From contig MEHQ01000944.1 in the NCBI GenBank assembly GCA_008828725.1, positions 58,866 to 122,865 on the forward strand: a stretch of DNA of 64,000 nucleotides, given 5' to 3'. The notes under the pieces were generated by a model, which did no database searches, was not told the origin of the DNA, and worked only from the letters and a program-made list of their open reading frames with translations. The DNA is from Saccharina japonica (lineage: Eukaryota; Sar; Phaeophyceae; Laminariales; Laminariaceae). This document shows positions 43,711 through 56,124 of the stretch, piece by piece. The position numbers and the translations under genes are program-made. The stretch's first letter is position 1, and the number at the start of each line of letters is the position of its first letter.

Positions 43711-43985
43711 GTACCTAGCTGATACTAACGCGCGGAGCGCCTAGCGTATGAAAGGGCATGAAGATGTTAAGCACTCCCCGCGGCAACCTACAATATGTAA
43801 GGAGACGGTAGTTAATGACCCAATGGTTTCAAATATAGAAGCGGAGTACAGAAACGGGCTAAGTATATGGCAGTTGAACAAAACACTAATTTGTTTAACA
43901 AGGTACATAGGTTCAACCAGCAATGCACCATTGAGGTTAAAAATGGTACCCCTAACTCGCGGCACTACTCACGACATGACTAAAT
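43711..43985 (+). repeat. Dispersed repeat B, copy 1
   Basis: It aligns with 52610-52825. Shared landmarks are ACGCGCGGAG, GCACTCCCCGC, GACGATAGT/GACGGTAGT and CGACGAACG/CAGACGAACC. No recognisable coding. Confidence 0.6.
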
Positions 43986-44928
43986 GACACGGCCCAGACG
44001 AACCCAAAACACATGAGATATCACGTATAGTGTCTACTGTGGGTAAGACTAGGGAGACACAGAGTATTCCCGTGCAGGTTTGTCTATTGAGCATCCTTGG
44101 TGTTACTCATTTTCGCGTAGAATCCAGCGTAGAAGAGAAGCAGCTTTTGCTAGTCCCAGAGGCATGATTAATGACACTTGGCTCGAAGGGCTTTAAGTAT
44201 GGCCCTTCCGATCTCATGAATCCCGAATACGAATGCAACCCAAACATTTCGAACACATACCAATTCTCAGTTTGCAAAACTGAGTTTCTATTTTGGGAAT
44301 TTAAATCCTGTCTGTCTGTCTTACTTGATTTTCTCCACACAAGAGGCTCACCCCCTCGAATTATTTATTCTCGAAATCCCTTGTCTGACCCCGCCCCCGA
44401 ACGCACAGACCCTCTCCATTCATCACCTTACGGGCGCCCTCAAAGGTTCAGCTCGTTCGGCGTGCCCCGGGTGATGTTGTGCTGATTTTTTCCAGCCTAG
44501 TCGGGCTACCCTTGGCTGGCCTCGGGTCTTCGCTCGACCGCCGGTCTTCTCGTAACGATTATTCGGTACATTTGTACCTTTTGTGACTATCGAAATGTCC
44601 CTTCTATTTCTGGTCGGACTGGAGCCGAGAGGAAGTCTCCCCCGCAGAAAAGCGTCGAACGTGACGGACACGATCGCGTTCCAACTATTAATAGACGACC
44701 GGCTGCTGCGCACTCGTGTCGTGTCCTCGGTATCCAACCTTTCCTCCTCGGCTCCTTCGGAGTGACGGACCATCCCTGCTCCTTCCCTCCCTCCCTCTCC
44801 CTTCCTCAATCAGTGTCTCTCTCTCGTCCTCTCGCTGCACATCTACTATCCGCAACACCCCACCTCCTCCTAGAACTGCGGTGTGTTGCAACCGGCACTA
44901 TCGACTCGTCGCATGCACGTAGTATAAT

Positions 44929-44994
44929 ATCAGGTATACCAGGTACTACGTACAGCAGTACATCAGGTATACCAGGTACTACGTACAGCAGTAC
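44929..44994 (+). repeat. 33-bp perfect tandem duplication
   Basis: Two identical 33-bp units start ATCAGGTATACCAGGTACTA. The identity suggests a recent event. Confidence 0.9.
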
Positions 44995-45395
44995 TTATAG
45001 CATGTATTGGAATATATCTGCAGTGTGTGCAACCGGCACAATCTACTCGTATGCACATATTGTTATTCCCCTCGATGAAATGCAATGGGGCGCTGTTCCC
45101 AGTTTGGTTGTCTTTGTTTTTGTGGTGTAGCAAGTATAGGTTGATGGGTGTGCGTTGTGGGTGAGAGAGTTACTTGGTGGGTCGGTTGGTCCCTGGGCCG
45201 GTTGTCCCACCATCACCAACACCACCCACCAACCTTTATTTTGTTGTGAAACGATGCGCGTCAAAAGACTGGCATATTTGTTTTGTTGTTGTTTCCATCC
45301 CATGCATTATCTTCGCACTTCCGTCTTTCTCCCTCCGTAGTCGTAACTCAGATCGGGGTCAAGCGTTGGTTTCCCAGGCCGGGCCACCGCCGGGT

Positions 45396-45446
45396 NNNNN
45401 NNNNNNNNNNNNNNNNNNNNNNNNNNNNNNNNNNNNNNNNNNNNNN
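45396..45446. other. Assembly gap (51 N)
   Basis: A run of 51 undetermined bases. Open frames crossing it are meaningless. It lies about 250 bp from the edge of the inverted duplicate. Confidence 0.99.
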
Positions 45447-45689
45447 GAGGGGGGGGCAGGGGTATGGCAAGCCACCCGTTTTGGAGACGATATGTCGATA
45501 GGCCGGCCGCAACACCGTAGTCTGGGCAGCAGTGCGCAGGAACGGAGCGCCGCCGCCTTTTGAAACGGTGGAAGCAGTAATGTTGTCCGCCAGCGGGTTC
45601 GTCATCAAAGGGAAAGGGGCGCACCAGGTGGCAGCGCTGTGTGGAATTGATGTCCGGAACTTCGCGCAGAAGGGACATCGGGGGCTAAA

Positions 45690-45940
45690 ATGACACTACC
45701 GTAATCAGTTCTCAGTGTACCCGGAGGGCTGAACGAACTGGGTCCCGGCAGTCCTCAGGGTACCTGCGGGGCTGAAAGCTCCGAGTCTCACTAACCCCCA
45801 GGGCACCTGGGAGTTTAAGAGGACTGCGTCCCACGAGTCGCAAGAGTATGTGGGGACCTGATAGGCCTGGCTGAGTCCCACAACCCCTCAGGGGACGTAG
45901 AGACCTGGACTGGCTGGGTCCCATACAAGCCACAGTGTTG
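45690..45940 (-). repeat. Minisatellite, inverted copy
   Basis: The same unit as at 30880-31150, in reverse complement, for example CCTCAGGGTACCTG and CCAGGGCACCTGGGAG. Confidence 0.65.
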
Positions 45941-46183
45941 GGTACCGGGGGAACTGGTACTCACACGATCTTTGTAGTTCGATTGTTTCCCTCTCATCTA
46001 CTAAATATGCCCTACTTGTCTAGCTACATCTTAGTTGCGGGGTCACATAGCGCGCACTTACCCCCCCTCCATGTTTATCCTGGAGTAACTCACCCCTTTT
46101 CTCCTCGAAGATCAGCGTCGAATTGTGTGCATGCGTGCGGCATTCGAGGTGTTTTCTGCTAGTACATTTCAACACAAAGATAA

Positions 46184-46258
46184 GCCCGCCTTGCAGGATT
46201 CGAACCCACGACATCAACTTCAGTAGTTGCGATTTGCTACCACTATGACAACGACACT
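46184..46258 (-). other. tRNA-like sequence, inverted copy
   Basis: On the minus strand it reads GTTGTCATAGTGGTAGC (A-box-like), then GGTTCGAATCC (perfect B-box) and TGCAAGGCGGGC. An anticodon arm is visible (CAAC/GTTG, loop TACTGAA) but position 33 is not T and the acceptor ends do not pair. Confidence 0.5.
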
Positions 46259-46547
46259 CACCCAATTTAGAATACACGTCTATCCTAACCGCATCCTTAC
46301 TAATTGAGTGAAATATCTGCTCACTAGAAGACCACTGGGGGCGCCAGATGTTTTACAAACCCACTTCATTGACCGGTGCTATTGCATATATATACATATT
46401 GTTGAAGACCGATAGTTCAAGGCCACACATGAGATACGTCGCGGAACACGAGGCAGTTAACACAGGCAGCACCGGAAAAAACGTCAGATACTCCGGCTCT
46501 TGGTTCTGGAATAACGAAAGCAAAAGGGTGACGTCCGAGGTACTCAC

Positions 46548-46619
46548 AAGCGGGTGAGAACTGGTAAACCCCTGAAAGCGCCCGCGGGTAGCCTGTCCAA
46601 AAGGTTGGTATGGAGATAG
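46548..46619 (-). pseudogene. Duplicated LRR exon (copy of exon 13), frame intact
   Basis: On the minus strand it has acceptor GCCAG, 72 bp, donor TT|GTGAGT, and core YLHTNLLDRLPAGAFRGLPV. The open frame, splice sites and phase 2 are all kept. It is closer to the consensus (NxL, PAGAF) than exon 13 itself. Called a fragment because its neighbours lack a full gene. Confidence 0.75.
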
Positions 46620-47635
46620 CTGGCATGTGCCACAACCCGTGGCAGAAATCAAGAGCAGGTTTGGGCATGAGGCGTTAGGGGTACCAGCGTTTGATACACG
46701 GTACAATCGTTTCACCTTGGTAAATGTTTCATCGGCAACGATACATCGATAACTTCTGGATGGCGTTTTTGTTCGACAACACAAGCTCAATATAAAGACT
46801 CGGCATTTGTTTCACCTTGACGAGCTAGGGTGGTAGCCATTTTCTCGGTAACTGTGAATCACCAACTGATCGTGGACGGTAACATTCGATGACAGCAAAT
46901 GGATACAGCCCTGGTGGCGTTTTGACCGTATCGAGTCGTGTCGGTAACCGTTTACTCCGTAACGGTATATCGATGAATATGCGGTAGATAATTTTCTCCA
47001 GACGAGTGGTACCGCATCATTTAGTCGGTGGCCAACCAAAAAGAGGATGCGGCTATTTCGCATAGAAGCCAAACATTTTATGAACGGCGCACGGCGATCT
47101 CTGTGTCCGGACCACGCGTAACCAAAACTAAACACACACAAAAATATTATAGTCGTCCATAGAACTCCGAGTGGTCAGATCGTAAAACCAACGGTCCGGC
47201 CATGTGTTCTACACGGGGTTCAGTAGAAACAGTGGAAACTGTTTACACATTTTTGACGTCGAGCGACGGTCACCACCAGTGACGCTGCCCACTTATGTAC
47301 AGACTCGCCGATGAATGGGACCGTGGGTTACTACATATCTTCAATTCTAGGCGAATAACTGTGTACCGGTACTCGTTGTCGTCTCCGGTACTGAGCCTGG
47401 GTATAACCACAAAAGGTGTTCGCAACTCGGATAACAGTGGGTACGGCAGAACGTTTAAGCGTGGTTGGTTCATAATTAAACACACCGCCCGTTCAGACGG
47501 TTATGCTTCAGAAACGGACGAGGGGTTCATGGACACTCGACGTATATTGTCAGATGTTGCTTGCTCTGGACCCAGCTGACTGCAAGCGAGGCGCGATGGT
47601 GCCAACTTACTAATACAATGTGTTGGGACACTCAC

Positions 47636-47707
47636 AGAAGGTCCAGAGAGCTCGACGCAGCGAAGACGTTTGATGGAACGGTCGTAAGCTGGTATTCGTG
47701 GAGATAC
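47636..47707 (-). pseudogene. Duplicated LRR exon (copy of exon 12), frame intact
   Basis: On the minus strand it has acceptor GGGTCAG, 72 bp, donor CT|GTGAGT, and core YLHEYQLTTVPSNVFAASSS. The key Asn of LxxN is Tyr, which suggests relaxed constraint. The phase matches the second copied exon. Confidence 0.7.
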
Positions 47708-50090
47708 CTGACCCAATACGACGGAAAATGAGACGACGCGCCGACAAACAGTGTGAAGGGGGTAGTTCATTATCAGTTTACAATATGATCTCCGCTCTAG
47801 GGGACACACCCCATTTCTACTACTGCGTTCAGGACACTGGCGTGCGTGTCTATGTAGGCCATTAAAAACTTACCTTTCCGTCGGAAAAGCTTGAGGCAAC
47901 GGAGGATCGTTATTCATCCTCTATCCTCCCTTGACATAGGATAGGTTGGCCTCGGTTCGCAACGACGCTATGAAACAAGCATCTCACTGCGTGAGCTAGA
48001 CACCCAGCGTACCGTCTCGTTTTGGTTTGGCTTGGGGTCACCAACGCTGGCGGCCTTGGGTTTCATTTTTGCGGGGTTGGGAACCTTCACTACGCACAAG
48101 GAGAATGATCGCGTCACGTAATGTGTATATGGTTTGCCACACACGGCACATATGCATAGTAATACCCATTGCCGTTTCTGAACGTGGCCACACCAAAAAT
48201 CAAACCAATCCATTAAAGGCTGCTGTAAATAAGCAAGTCCGCCGTACATGAGTTTCTTAATAGGATACAGCTCACCCACCATGCCACTCGCCCAACACCC
48301 CAGGGGGTTTCGCGCTCGGTGCAAGCAGTTTCCGCATAGTTAGTGAAAGCCCAGCGTGCTCCGTCCCGACATTGTAGAGGTACCACGATCTGAAGGCTAC
48401 GGCTATGCACGGCATGAGGCTTACACCCCCCATGTCCGGGTTCCGGGCGACTTTGATCTCTAGATATGATATGAAAGGAAAATTAAGTCCCAATACTAAC
48501 TCGTCGTGTTTAGAGCATCTTCTGGTTCAAGCCTTAGCAAAAAGCGATGTATACAACTTACTATGTCATTTACGGTGGCTTGTGGTTCTGGGCAGATTGG
48601 CCGAGTGTGATCTCTCAACATCAGCGTACGCCTCCACCTTGACGTGGTTGGGTGGTCGAAAATGGTCGTCGATATTTCAGACGTCTCTTCGAGGTTTCTA
48701 GCAGTCGGTCTCGACAACATGTCGTCACGTCATCTATCTAACTAGTACATCTCTAGCCTGACGCGCGGGGAAATCATGACGTCGCATCTCGGTCCTATGG
48801 CTTGCTCTTGCTCCGTTCTATGAAACCAAATATATGACTTGTTCTTGACTTGTTCGAGGGTCTTGTAATTGTCAAGGGAAATATACCGACGTATCTTCTC
48901 CTGTACGCTAAGAACCAAACCTCAGTATAACTTACCCTACCCACACGTAGGTTTTAGCGCTGCCACAGGCGAGGACGACCCAACCTTGACATGTACGAGA
49001 GGTATGCAGCTGCTGATTAGGTTGTTATTACCGCTGCAGGTGCCAGTCTCCTGAAGAGTGGGGCTCCCATTGGACGCCTGTCCAGCGCTGGCACGTCTTT
49101 CAACGAGTGTGGCCATGTTGAACACTGACATGCCCGGTTGTCGTGCTACTGCGTGGCCACCACTCCCCCCTCGTTACTAGACGGTCCCCAGCGGAAAAAA
49201 CAAAACAAAAACGAAACTACATTGGTGTGGTCGTTGCCATGTACCAGGTATCGATGTTGCATGCAATATGCGGAGCAGGCATCAGTTCGGGGTGTTTTGT
49301 GGTGGAAACCCGAGTTCGATTCGCGGATTGGACACCATGATTCGAACTTGTGGTCTGGTCTACATAGGTCAAGGACAGTTTGTGGTACTGGCTTCCCGTT
49401 ATCGATTGCCGCTCTTGGTAACCGATATCTCGGGGTCGCCTTTGACCGCCCTCAACCTCTGATAGACCCACGACTTAGCTTGTACCGAGCTCGTGGTGAA
49501 CAGGCTCCAGCGTTGATGACCTTGCTGCCCCCGCCTCCTCTAGCTGACGAAGCTCCAACTCGCAGAGCGTTGGTTTAGATATGGCTCAGATATTCCATGT
49601 GCTTGCCCACTTCACTTGTGGTCAAGGAAGGCGCTCCTTACGCGATTCGGGTATAAGCCGGTGTTCCACGTAAGGAGGCCTGTTTCACGAGGGTACTTCC
49701 ATTCTTCATGGCCATTGAACTGGGTCTTCCCCTAGCGCCTTCAGATATATCGTACTATCTAGATGCATGTACTGTAGGCCGATACGATGATGAAAACCAG
49801 TACGGGGGGCTGTCGTCTAAGGCAACGTTTCACTTGTGTACAACACCAGTTTGTAACTCACTCGAGCTTCTATTTACTCGCCACTCTCTCGGCTGTTCAC
49901 CTTTCAAAGACAGAGCAAGCAGGAGTAGCATTTCCCCGAGAAGGCTATTCGCCATTTATGGCGTTCGGCGTGTTCAATTATGTCCCTCGGGCGGCCAAAG
50001 GTCACCGTACAGCCAAGTACAATGGTTGGCATTGCAAATGGGTGAAATTTCGACAGTGTACCACCGGGAATTCCGGGGGTCTTTGCGCAG

Positions 50091-50365
50091 CGACGGCTCA
50101 GCGCACTAAGCGCATGCGCTGTCTTCGGCCCATCGCATCGGTCGGTGGGTCGAGACCCGGAATTTTCGTTTGGCGGCCACGACGTTCACGAGGAAATACG
50201 CTAGGTTAATGCCATGATGGAATTCCGAGAGCGACGGTTCAGCGCACCCAGCGCGCGCACTGGTTTTGGCCCATCGCATAGATCGGGGGGGTCGAGACCC
50301 GGAGTATTCGTTCGGCGGCAACGACGTTCACGAGGAAGTACCCTACGTAAACGCCATGATGCGCT
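50091..50365 (+). repeat. 141-bp tandem duplication
   Basis: Two diverged units start CGACGGCTCAGCGCAC and CGACGGTTCAGCGCAC, 141 bp apart. Each contains GGGTCGAGACCCGGA and ACGACGTTCACGAGGAA. Confidence 0.85.
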
Positions 50366-52609
50366 ACAAGTTTTGTCGAACGCTGGCGCATGAATAATGT
50401 GTTTATGAATCACTGTAAGGACATATCAAGTATGGCTAGGTCGCCTACAGCCGTGTCGTTGAGAGCGAAAACATATATCTTGACATATCCATGTGCCAGG
50501 TTGGGCGGCAACGGAGGCCACATTGTCCACATTACCTATTCCTCGTCACACCATATCAACCCTGAATCTCTCTGTGGACAAGTATTCACCACCGAGCATC
50601 ACACATATCCTCTCTACTCCGTACGAGAGTCGATAGTTCCTGAACATCTTGTGACCTTTACGAGGTAGGTGAGCCGATAAAATTCAAACTCTTTCTAAAA
50701 CGTTTGCCAGCGAAAATCGCCAGTCCCTAAACGGGATCTCTAAACCTCTGTATAAAAACACGTCTCCAATGTTTGAGAGATGTACGACCACGGGAAGGCA
50801 AAAATCGAACCAAATTAACATGCTGGGAAAACGTTTAATCTCAACTAATATATCGTCTTTATATAGAGAGCTCGCTGCCAAACACCGTCCCTCCTGTTGT
50901 GCCTGTGCTTGTTGCGTCCCGCCATAAATCATGGCCAGTCAAGATCGGTAAACCCAACACCGAATCTCTCAACTTCAACCTCAATACATATATCCTAAAG
51001 TTTAGCGAGACAAAACAACTACGGGGAGGGAAAAAATGAAAAAGACAGTCAAATATAGCGCCCGCTCAGATTGAGTGCACAGCCCAATGTCATCGATCAT
51101 GTTTTACACGAGTACCCTATGAGAGCTGAACAACGAGTGGTCATTGACTACAATACCCCTAACATAATAATTGCAGCCGGCTTGTTTAGTACTCCCCACG
51201 TGGCTGTGCCAACACAAACAAATATTCTGCATTGCAATTTTGTAGGCGCTATGGATAGCAGTGATAAATTCCGCTGAACATTTGTGCGCAATCCATCAAC
51301 GGCCAACGTGTACGATCCACCCATCAAGGCCACCGCGAGGCCCAACGGATGCACGGAGTAAGAAAGTTATTGGATCGGTACGGTACCTTCAAACACATTC
51401 TCACTACTTACAACATACTCGAAAATAAACAGGGTGGGAAACGGCTTAATCGCATCACCACGACGTCATCCTAAAGGTAACGTGGCTACTAAATGCCATA
51501 TGCTGGAATGGTCTGGTAAGAAAATCAGAATGTTGCCCTTTCAACGTTAAATAGTATATCTACTGCTCTCCATGAGCGACTTGAATGTGCCTACTGTTGG
51601 GAAAGTAATGGTTGCTCGCCAAATATGCGGCCCTCTTGATGTGTAACTCACCATGGAATACCCCAATTCGCGATCCGCCAACATAACCTCCTGACACACA
51701 GCGTAAACGCTGCTCGCGAATCTCCTTGGCTCTCGCCACGACCTCTGCTTCTTCTCAAGAAAGCCTAACACGTTCCTACGTCCGAGTCCAACCCTCTGCA
51801 CAGGCTCCAGCGCACGTGCCCAATTCACCACAGACAACCCTCCAGTCGGTAGCCCTGCTTGTATAGTCTGCACCCATAAGTAACTCCAACTGTGTTACAC
51901 TACCTCAACCCTCTGATATGCACCATGGTGACTGCCGGTAGACTATTGCTGAAGGTAAATGTGCCGTGCTTCTTGCCATCCGAGTGGCTTAGGCGGTGCA
52001 GGATACCACGCGCGGAGTTGAACCGCGTTGGTGATGCCCACCGGACGAGGCTGGTCGCCAGCCACATAACCTCCTCCGTCAACAACCGAACCCGCTCGTG
52101 AAAGTGCGTCTCACCCTTGTCGAACTCCTAAAGCTTCGCGTATAACCCCCATAGAAATACCCTTGCCGCGAGTAATATCTAAGCCCGTAATGGCACCTTA
52201 ACAAAACATCATCTGGTGTCGTCGACATCCCTGCATTACAGAGTCTATAAAACCTGCGGCGAGTGTACCACCGCAACTGCTAAATAACCTCTATGTGAAC
52301 ATTCAATGGAGTCCCCTGTTTGTATACGCCGCTGTCAAACGTGTCACTTGCTGGCCCACGTGCCTATACCATGAGACGTCAAGGAAGAGTAGTAGATCAT
52401 ATACTCGTACACCAAATACCAAACACACACCAGGTGGCTCAATACCGTTTTGTCACAGACCTCACCACATAAACCACACACAGGAGGTAAGCCGCACCCG
52501 GATTGTCACCGCCTGTATCCCTCACATATATACGAGCAGTATCAATATCATCCAAGCCCGGTGTTACGGCGGTCCAGGTGCTTGGGTACGGAAAATACGG
52601 TGATGTGTC

Positions 52610-52825
52610 GTAGCTACCTATACTAGCTACGCGCGGAGGGCTTGGAGTATGAGTGGGGAACATATGGTGAGGCACTCCCCGCTGCACTCTAGTGGAAAGG
52701 CGACGATAGTCAACCGTTACATAAGGTTTCCAAGATACTGATGGCGTTTAGACACGGGGTCAGTATCTGGAAGTCGGACTACAACCACGTGTCTACTCGA
52801 TACGGCCCCGACGAACGAAAGATGA
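52610..52825 (+). repeat. Dispersed repeat B, copy 2
   Basis: Partner of 43711-43985, with the same landmarks (ACGCGCGGAGG, GCACTCCCCGCTGCA, GACGAACG). Confidence 0.6.
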
Positions 52826-53324
52826 AGCATTGCTACACGTACCACCTCTGTGTCTATGTATCACACGAATTACACGCATTGCATGCTATCGCACAGTGTA
52901 TGCTCGAATACCCACTTTGTATTGCTTGGACCTCAGAATGGATGCATTGCGAGAACGTGGACATTCTACCTTCCCAATATGTGAGAACAGGAGACGGATA
53001 CTTTGGATAGCTAGCAAGGAAGGACCTGTGTGAGCCGAACTGATCCTATAACGAACGCAGACTGGATTCAAGGTGAGTGGCATGGGCTTAGACCCTGGAC
53101 CAGTCGTAAAATGGTGAACCCAGGGAGATAGTTTGTGGGAGTACAGTCGACGGGCCAGGCTTGGAACCCCGTTCTCGCGGTACTCGAGCAGACGGATCGT
53201 ATGATGACAATAGGACCCGATATTTAGGATAAGAGGTGCACGAACTCGTCTTCATGTTATCGATACACCACACGAATGTGTCTCTAAACGACTGTATCGA
53301 ATTGAATACAAGCTCAATGCGCCT

Positions 53325-53500
53325 ACCCCTGCATGCCCACCACCAACGCGCGACCTACCCGCACGCGTTGGGGTGGGGCAGAGGCTTGGCATGCATCCAT
53401 GTAAGGAAACATATTGGTGCAACAAACATATTTAACGATCAGAATGACACCGCACCCACGTCGTGCGTCCAAACGGTACATGGGAACCTGGTATGTATCA
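53325..53500 (+). repeat. Dispersed repeat C, copy 1
   Basis: CAACGCGCGACCTACCCGCA and the following AACGATCAGAA and AAACGGTACAT recur at 53965-54150. Confidence 0.6.
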
Positions 53501-53964
53501 CATTGTATGATACTGGTACGTACCTGAAAAAAACCAACGAATGCATTACGAATCTGTACCGCAGACAAAGAGACGTACGAGGAACACAGCAGTGCACGCG
53601 TGGAACTCTGTACGTTTGCACTCGGACTGTACGAAGTTTGTAGCCGTCCTGGTGTATGAGACGATGAGTATGTCTGTCTCGCGTCTCGCATGATACCGTC
53701 AACATTTATTTCAGGACCAATGGTGTTCTTGTTACTGCATTTATTTCAGTACAAGTCGTCGTACGAGAAGTACGAGTACGCGTACAGTTTTTGGGAGTGC
53801 AATCCTACGACGAGTACTACTGCATATACTGCTGCTATACTAGGGATACTCGAAGTTCACGTACGGTACGAGTACAAGGGCATATATTAGTTTACGAATA
53901 AATTATTGATCTCTGTACAGCAGTATCATATACCATATATACGTAGCCCGGCTGATTACCCGCA

Positions 53965-54150
53965 AGCCCACAGCAACGCGCGACCTGCCCGCATGCGCTG
54001 AGGGGGGGGGGGGGCTAGGCAAGCAGCCATACAATTCAATAGGTTGATACGACGCAACCCACTCGTAAACGATCAGAACGCACGTGGTACCGCGCCAGTT
54101 TACGTCGCTGGTCGAAACGGTACAAACACGTTGGTCGAAACGGTACATAT
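53965..54150 (+). repeat. Dispersed repeat C, copy 2
   Basis: CAACGCGCGACCTGCCCGCA, a G-run, AACGATCAGAA, and a doubled TTGGTCGAAACGGTACA. Its end abuts the hAT-like element. Confidence 0.6.
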
Positions 54151-54166
54151 ACGAACTGCAAATAAT

Positions 54167-55138
54167 CAGGGATGCGTATTTCCTCGCTCGGAACCCAAAC
54201 ATTTCCGGGAAACAGCCTTTTTCAGCTTTTCGGAAAAAATTCCCCTATTTCCTCTCATTCGAGGGAAAAAAGACGTGATTTTTTGGGGGGGACAAAAATT
54301 ATCATCCCCGGGTGGCCAATACACTACATGAAGCACAACAAGTATAAGATGCGTTCGGGCCTTCGGACAGTCATTTTCGATAATGTTCACTCTACACTCT
54401 ACCTGCACCAGGTAACACAGCATTAAATAATAGTAGCAGTTGCGCACAATGCAAGTACATCTTGTTGAGTAAATTAATGTGCATCGGTTTGAGTTGATTT
54501 TTCACTTGTCCATGTCTTCGTTTGATTTCGTCCTGCAGCCGCAGCCATTTGATACTGGAATAATAGGACTACTACTGCCGTAGTGCTGATGATAGAGAAT
54601 ATACTTAGGTATGTCGCCAGGTAAATCAGCAGCACAACAAGGGAAAAGCAGGACGTTAGCATTTAAAGCAGTGCTCTGCTTCGTACGCGTGTAGCGATCA
54701 CGACCTTTTCCGCGACCAGAAACTGAAAACATGGGCGCTGGACGCCTCAACGAAATCCCAGCGTCCCAGCTGCATCTGCGCCGAGTTCACCCTTTCCATT
54801 CGAATATGCTAGCTCATATATGTGATTATATTTTATAATATTTTTACTGTAGTACATTCCTTCGATGATTCCGCTCGCCATAACATCCAATTCCTCTGTA
54901 TGATATATGTGTGATATAATAGCAGCGGCCTGTGGGCGCCTACGTAGCGCTCGGCTCTGCTGCACACCTTAATCGTAGCAGCGTTAAAAAAAAAAAAAAA
55001 AACGGGGGTTTCCATTCGATATGGAGGCGTTATTTTCCCGGGGATAGGGGACGCAAAAATAATTTCCTCTGAAAAAAAATTTACCTCGAGCCTTATTAAT
55101 TTCGGGTAAATACCGCTACCGGGAAATACGCATCCCTG
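54167..55138. mobile_element. hAT-like DNA transposon, non-autonomous, 972 bp
   Basis: Perfect 17-bp inverted ends, CAGGGATGCGTATTTCC at the left and its complement at the right, are flanked by an exact 8-bp duplication CAAATAAT (54159-54166 and 55139-55146). An 8-bp target duplication and ends starting CAGGG are the hallmarks of hAT elements. The inside has a poly-A run (about 54986-55002) and short minus-strand frames without a recognisable transposase, so it was probably moved by a transposase elsewhere. Confidence 0.88.
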
Positions 55139-55378
55139 CAAATAATCACACTAAGTCTTTCGTCGAATCGGCACACGACATTCTGAAACTGTCAATCGCC
55201 GACATCGTTGACTACGACGATACGACGGTACGTCGTTCTCGTCGTACACTATGGTACGACCGCGGTGTATATGCCTGGAACATACCACCTCCGATACACG
55301 GAGTGTTGTGTATAGTACTGTAGTATGCACCACGAGTAGGCGATACACTCCTACGAGAAAGTAGGACCGTATGATCCC

Positions 55379-55400
55379 TACGTACGTACGTACGTACGTA
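55379..55400. repeat. (CGTA)n microsatellite
   Basis: Uninterrupted CGTA repeats just before the 44-bp tandem duplication. Confidence 0.9.
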
Positions 55401-55483
55401 CATACATAGTCGGATTGTTCGTACTTCAGTACGCTGGTACACAACATACATAGTCGGATTGTTCGTACTTCAGTACGCTGGTA
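55400..55483 (+). repeat. 44-bp tandem duplication
   Basis: A 40-bp unit starting ACATACATAGTCGGATTGTT is repeated after 4 bp (CACA), identical in both copies. Confidence 0.9.
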
Positions 55484-56124
55484 TAGACAGTACGTACACA
55501 ACATACATTTATTTCTCGTACGTATGGATATCATATACATCTCGTGCCCTCGCAACGGAACCAAAATGAAAATAAAACAACATTGTAATGAATAGGGAGA
55601 GTTCCATCTCAGTTTACAAACGACGATGGCTGCCGTGACCACAAACTATATATCCTGACGACGTTTGATGTAACAGCGAACCCTGCTATACATGCTCTTA
55701 CTCACAGTCATACTTGGATGCGTCCTTCATGGTCGGTACCATAGGCTATCGTTACCTCTGAAAAATAATCAGCCGCGTGCAGGGCAGATGCACGCCGGTC
55801 CCAGTGACGTAATTCCGGGGAGGCTATGGCACAAGGCGGACTACTCCCGAGCAAAGATTCTGTTGACGATCATGAGTGAAGTTTTCAAGCGTCAAGGCTG
55901 TCTGTCAAATATTTTTGCGTGGGTTAGAAAACAAATAATGCATGAAGCAGTATTCCTCGAGTATCTCCTTTAAATGCCGAAGAGGCGTCGTGCTTAAATT
56001 CCTTGTAACGGTTCAACAACAACCACACATGATCCACCAATCTTGTCGGAATATGAAAACAACATCGATAAGGTTGACAATCTTTAGGTACTAACCACGC
56101 TAAGCTCAGACCCCGCTAAGCGTA

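Larger units (their letters stand above)
45690..48450 (-). repeat. Inverted, diverged copy of the 28.5-31.15 kb gene segment
   Basis: Read on the minus strand from 48450 to 45690, it follows the order of 28460-31150: dispersed repeat, LRR exon, LRR exon, tRNA-like sequence, minisatellite. No copies of the downstream cap, Cys-rich or GDPH exons were found beyond it, so it is a gene fragment. Confidence 0.8.
48451..54158. other. Gene-poor, repeat-bearing region
   Basis: No gene recognised. On the minus strand, ETGTC then a GTAATA near 49040-49060 faintly recalls the exon 19 cap (STTGTCG before GTAAGT), but its order relative to the minus LRR exons is wrong for one gene. The frames at 49138-49578 and 51547-51873 match no family I know. 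Confidence 0.5.

Noticed and set aside
49300..49335. B-box-like GAGTTCGATTC
   Set aside because: No A-box or acceptor stem at the right distance; likely chance or a far-decayed SINE.
51974..52045. tRNA-Leu/Ser-like sequence (CCGAGTGGCTTAGGCGG)
   Set aside because: The D-arm-like part is good but the T-arm B-box is poor (AGTTGAACC) and no acceptor stem forms.
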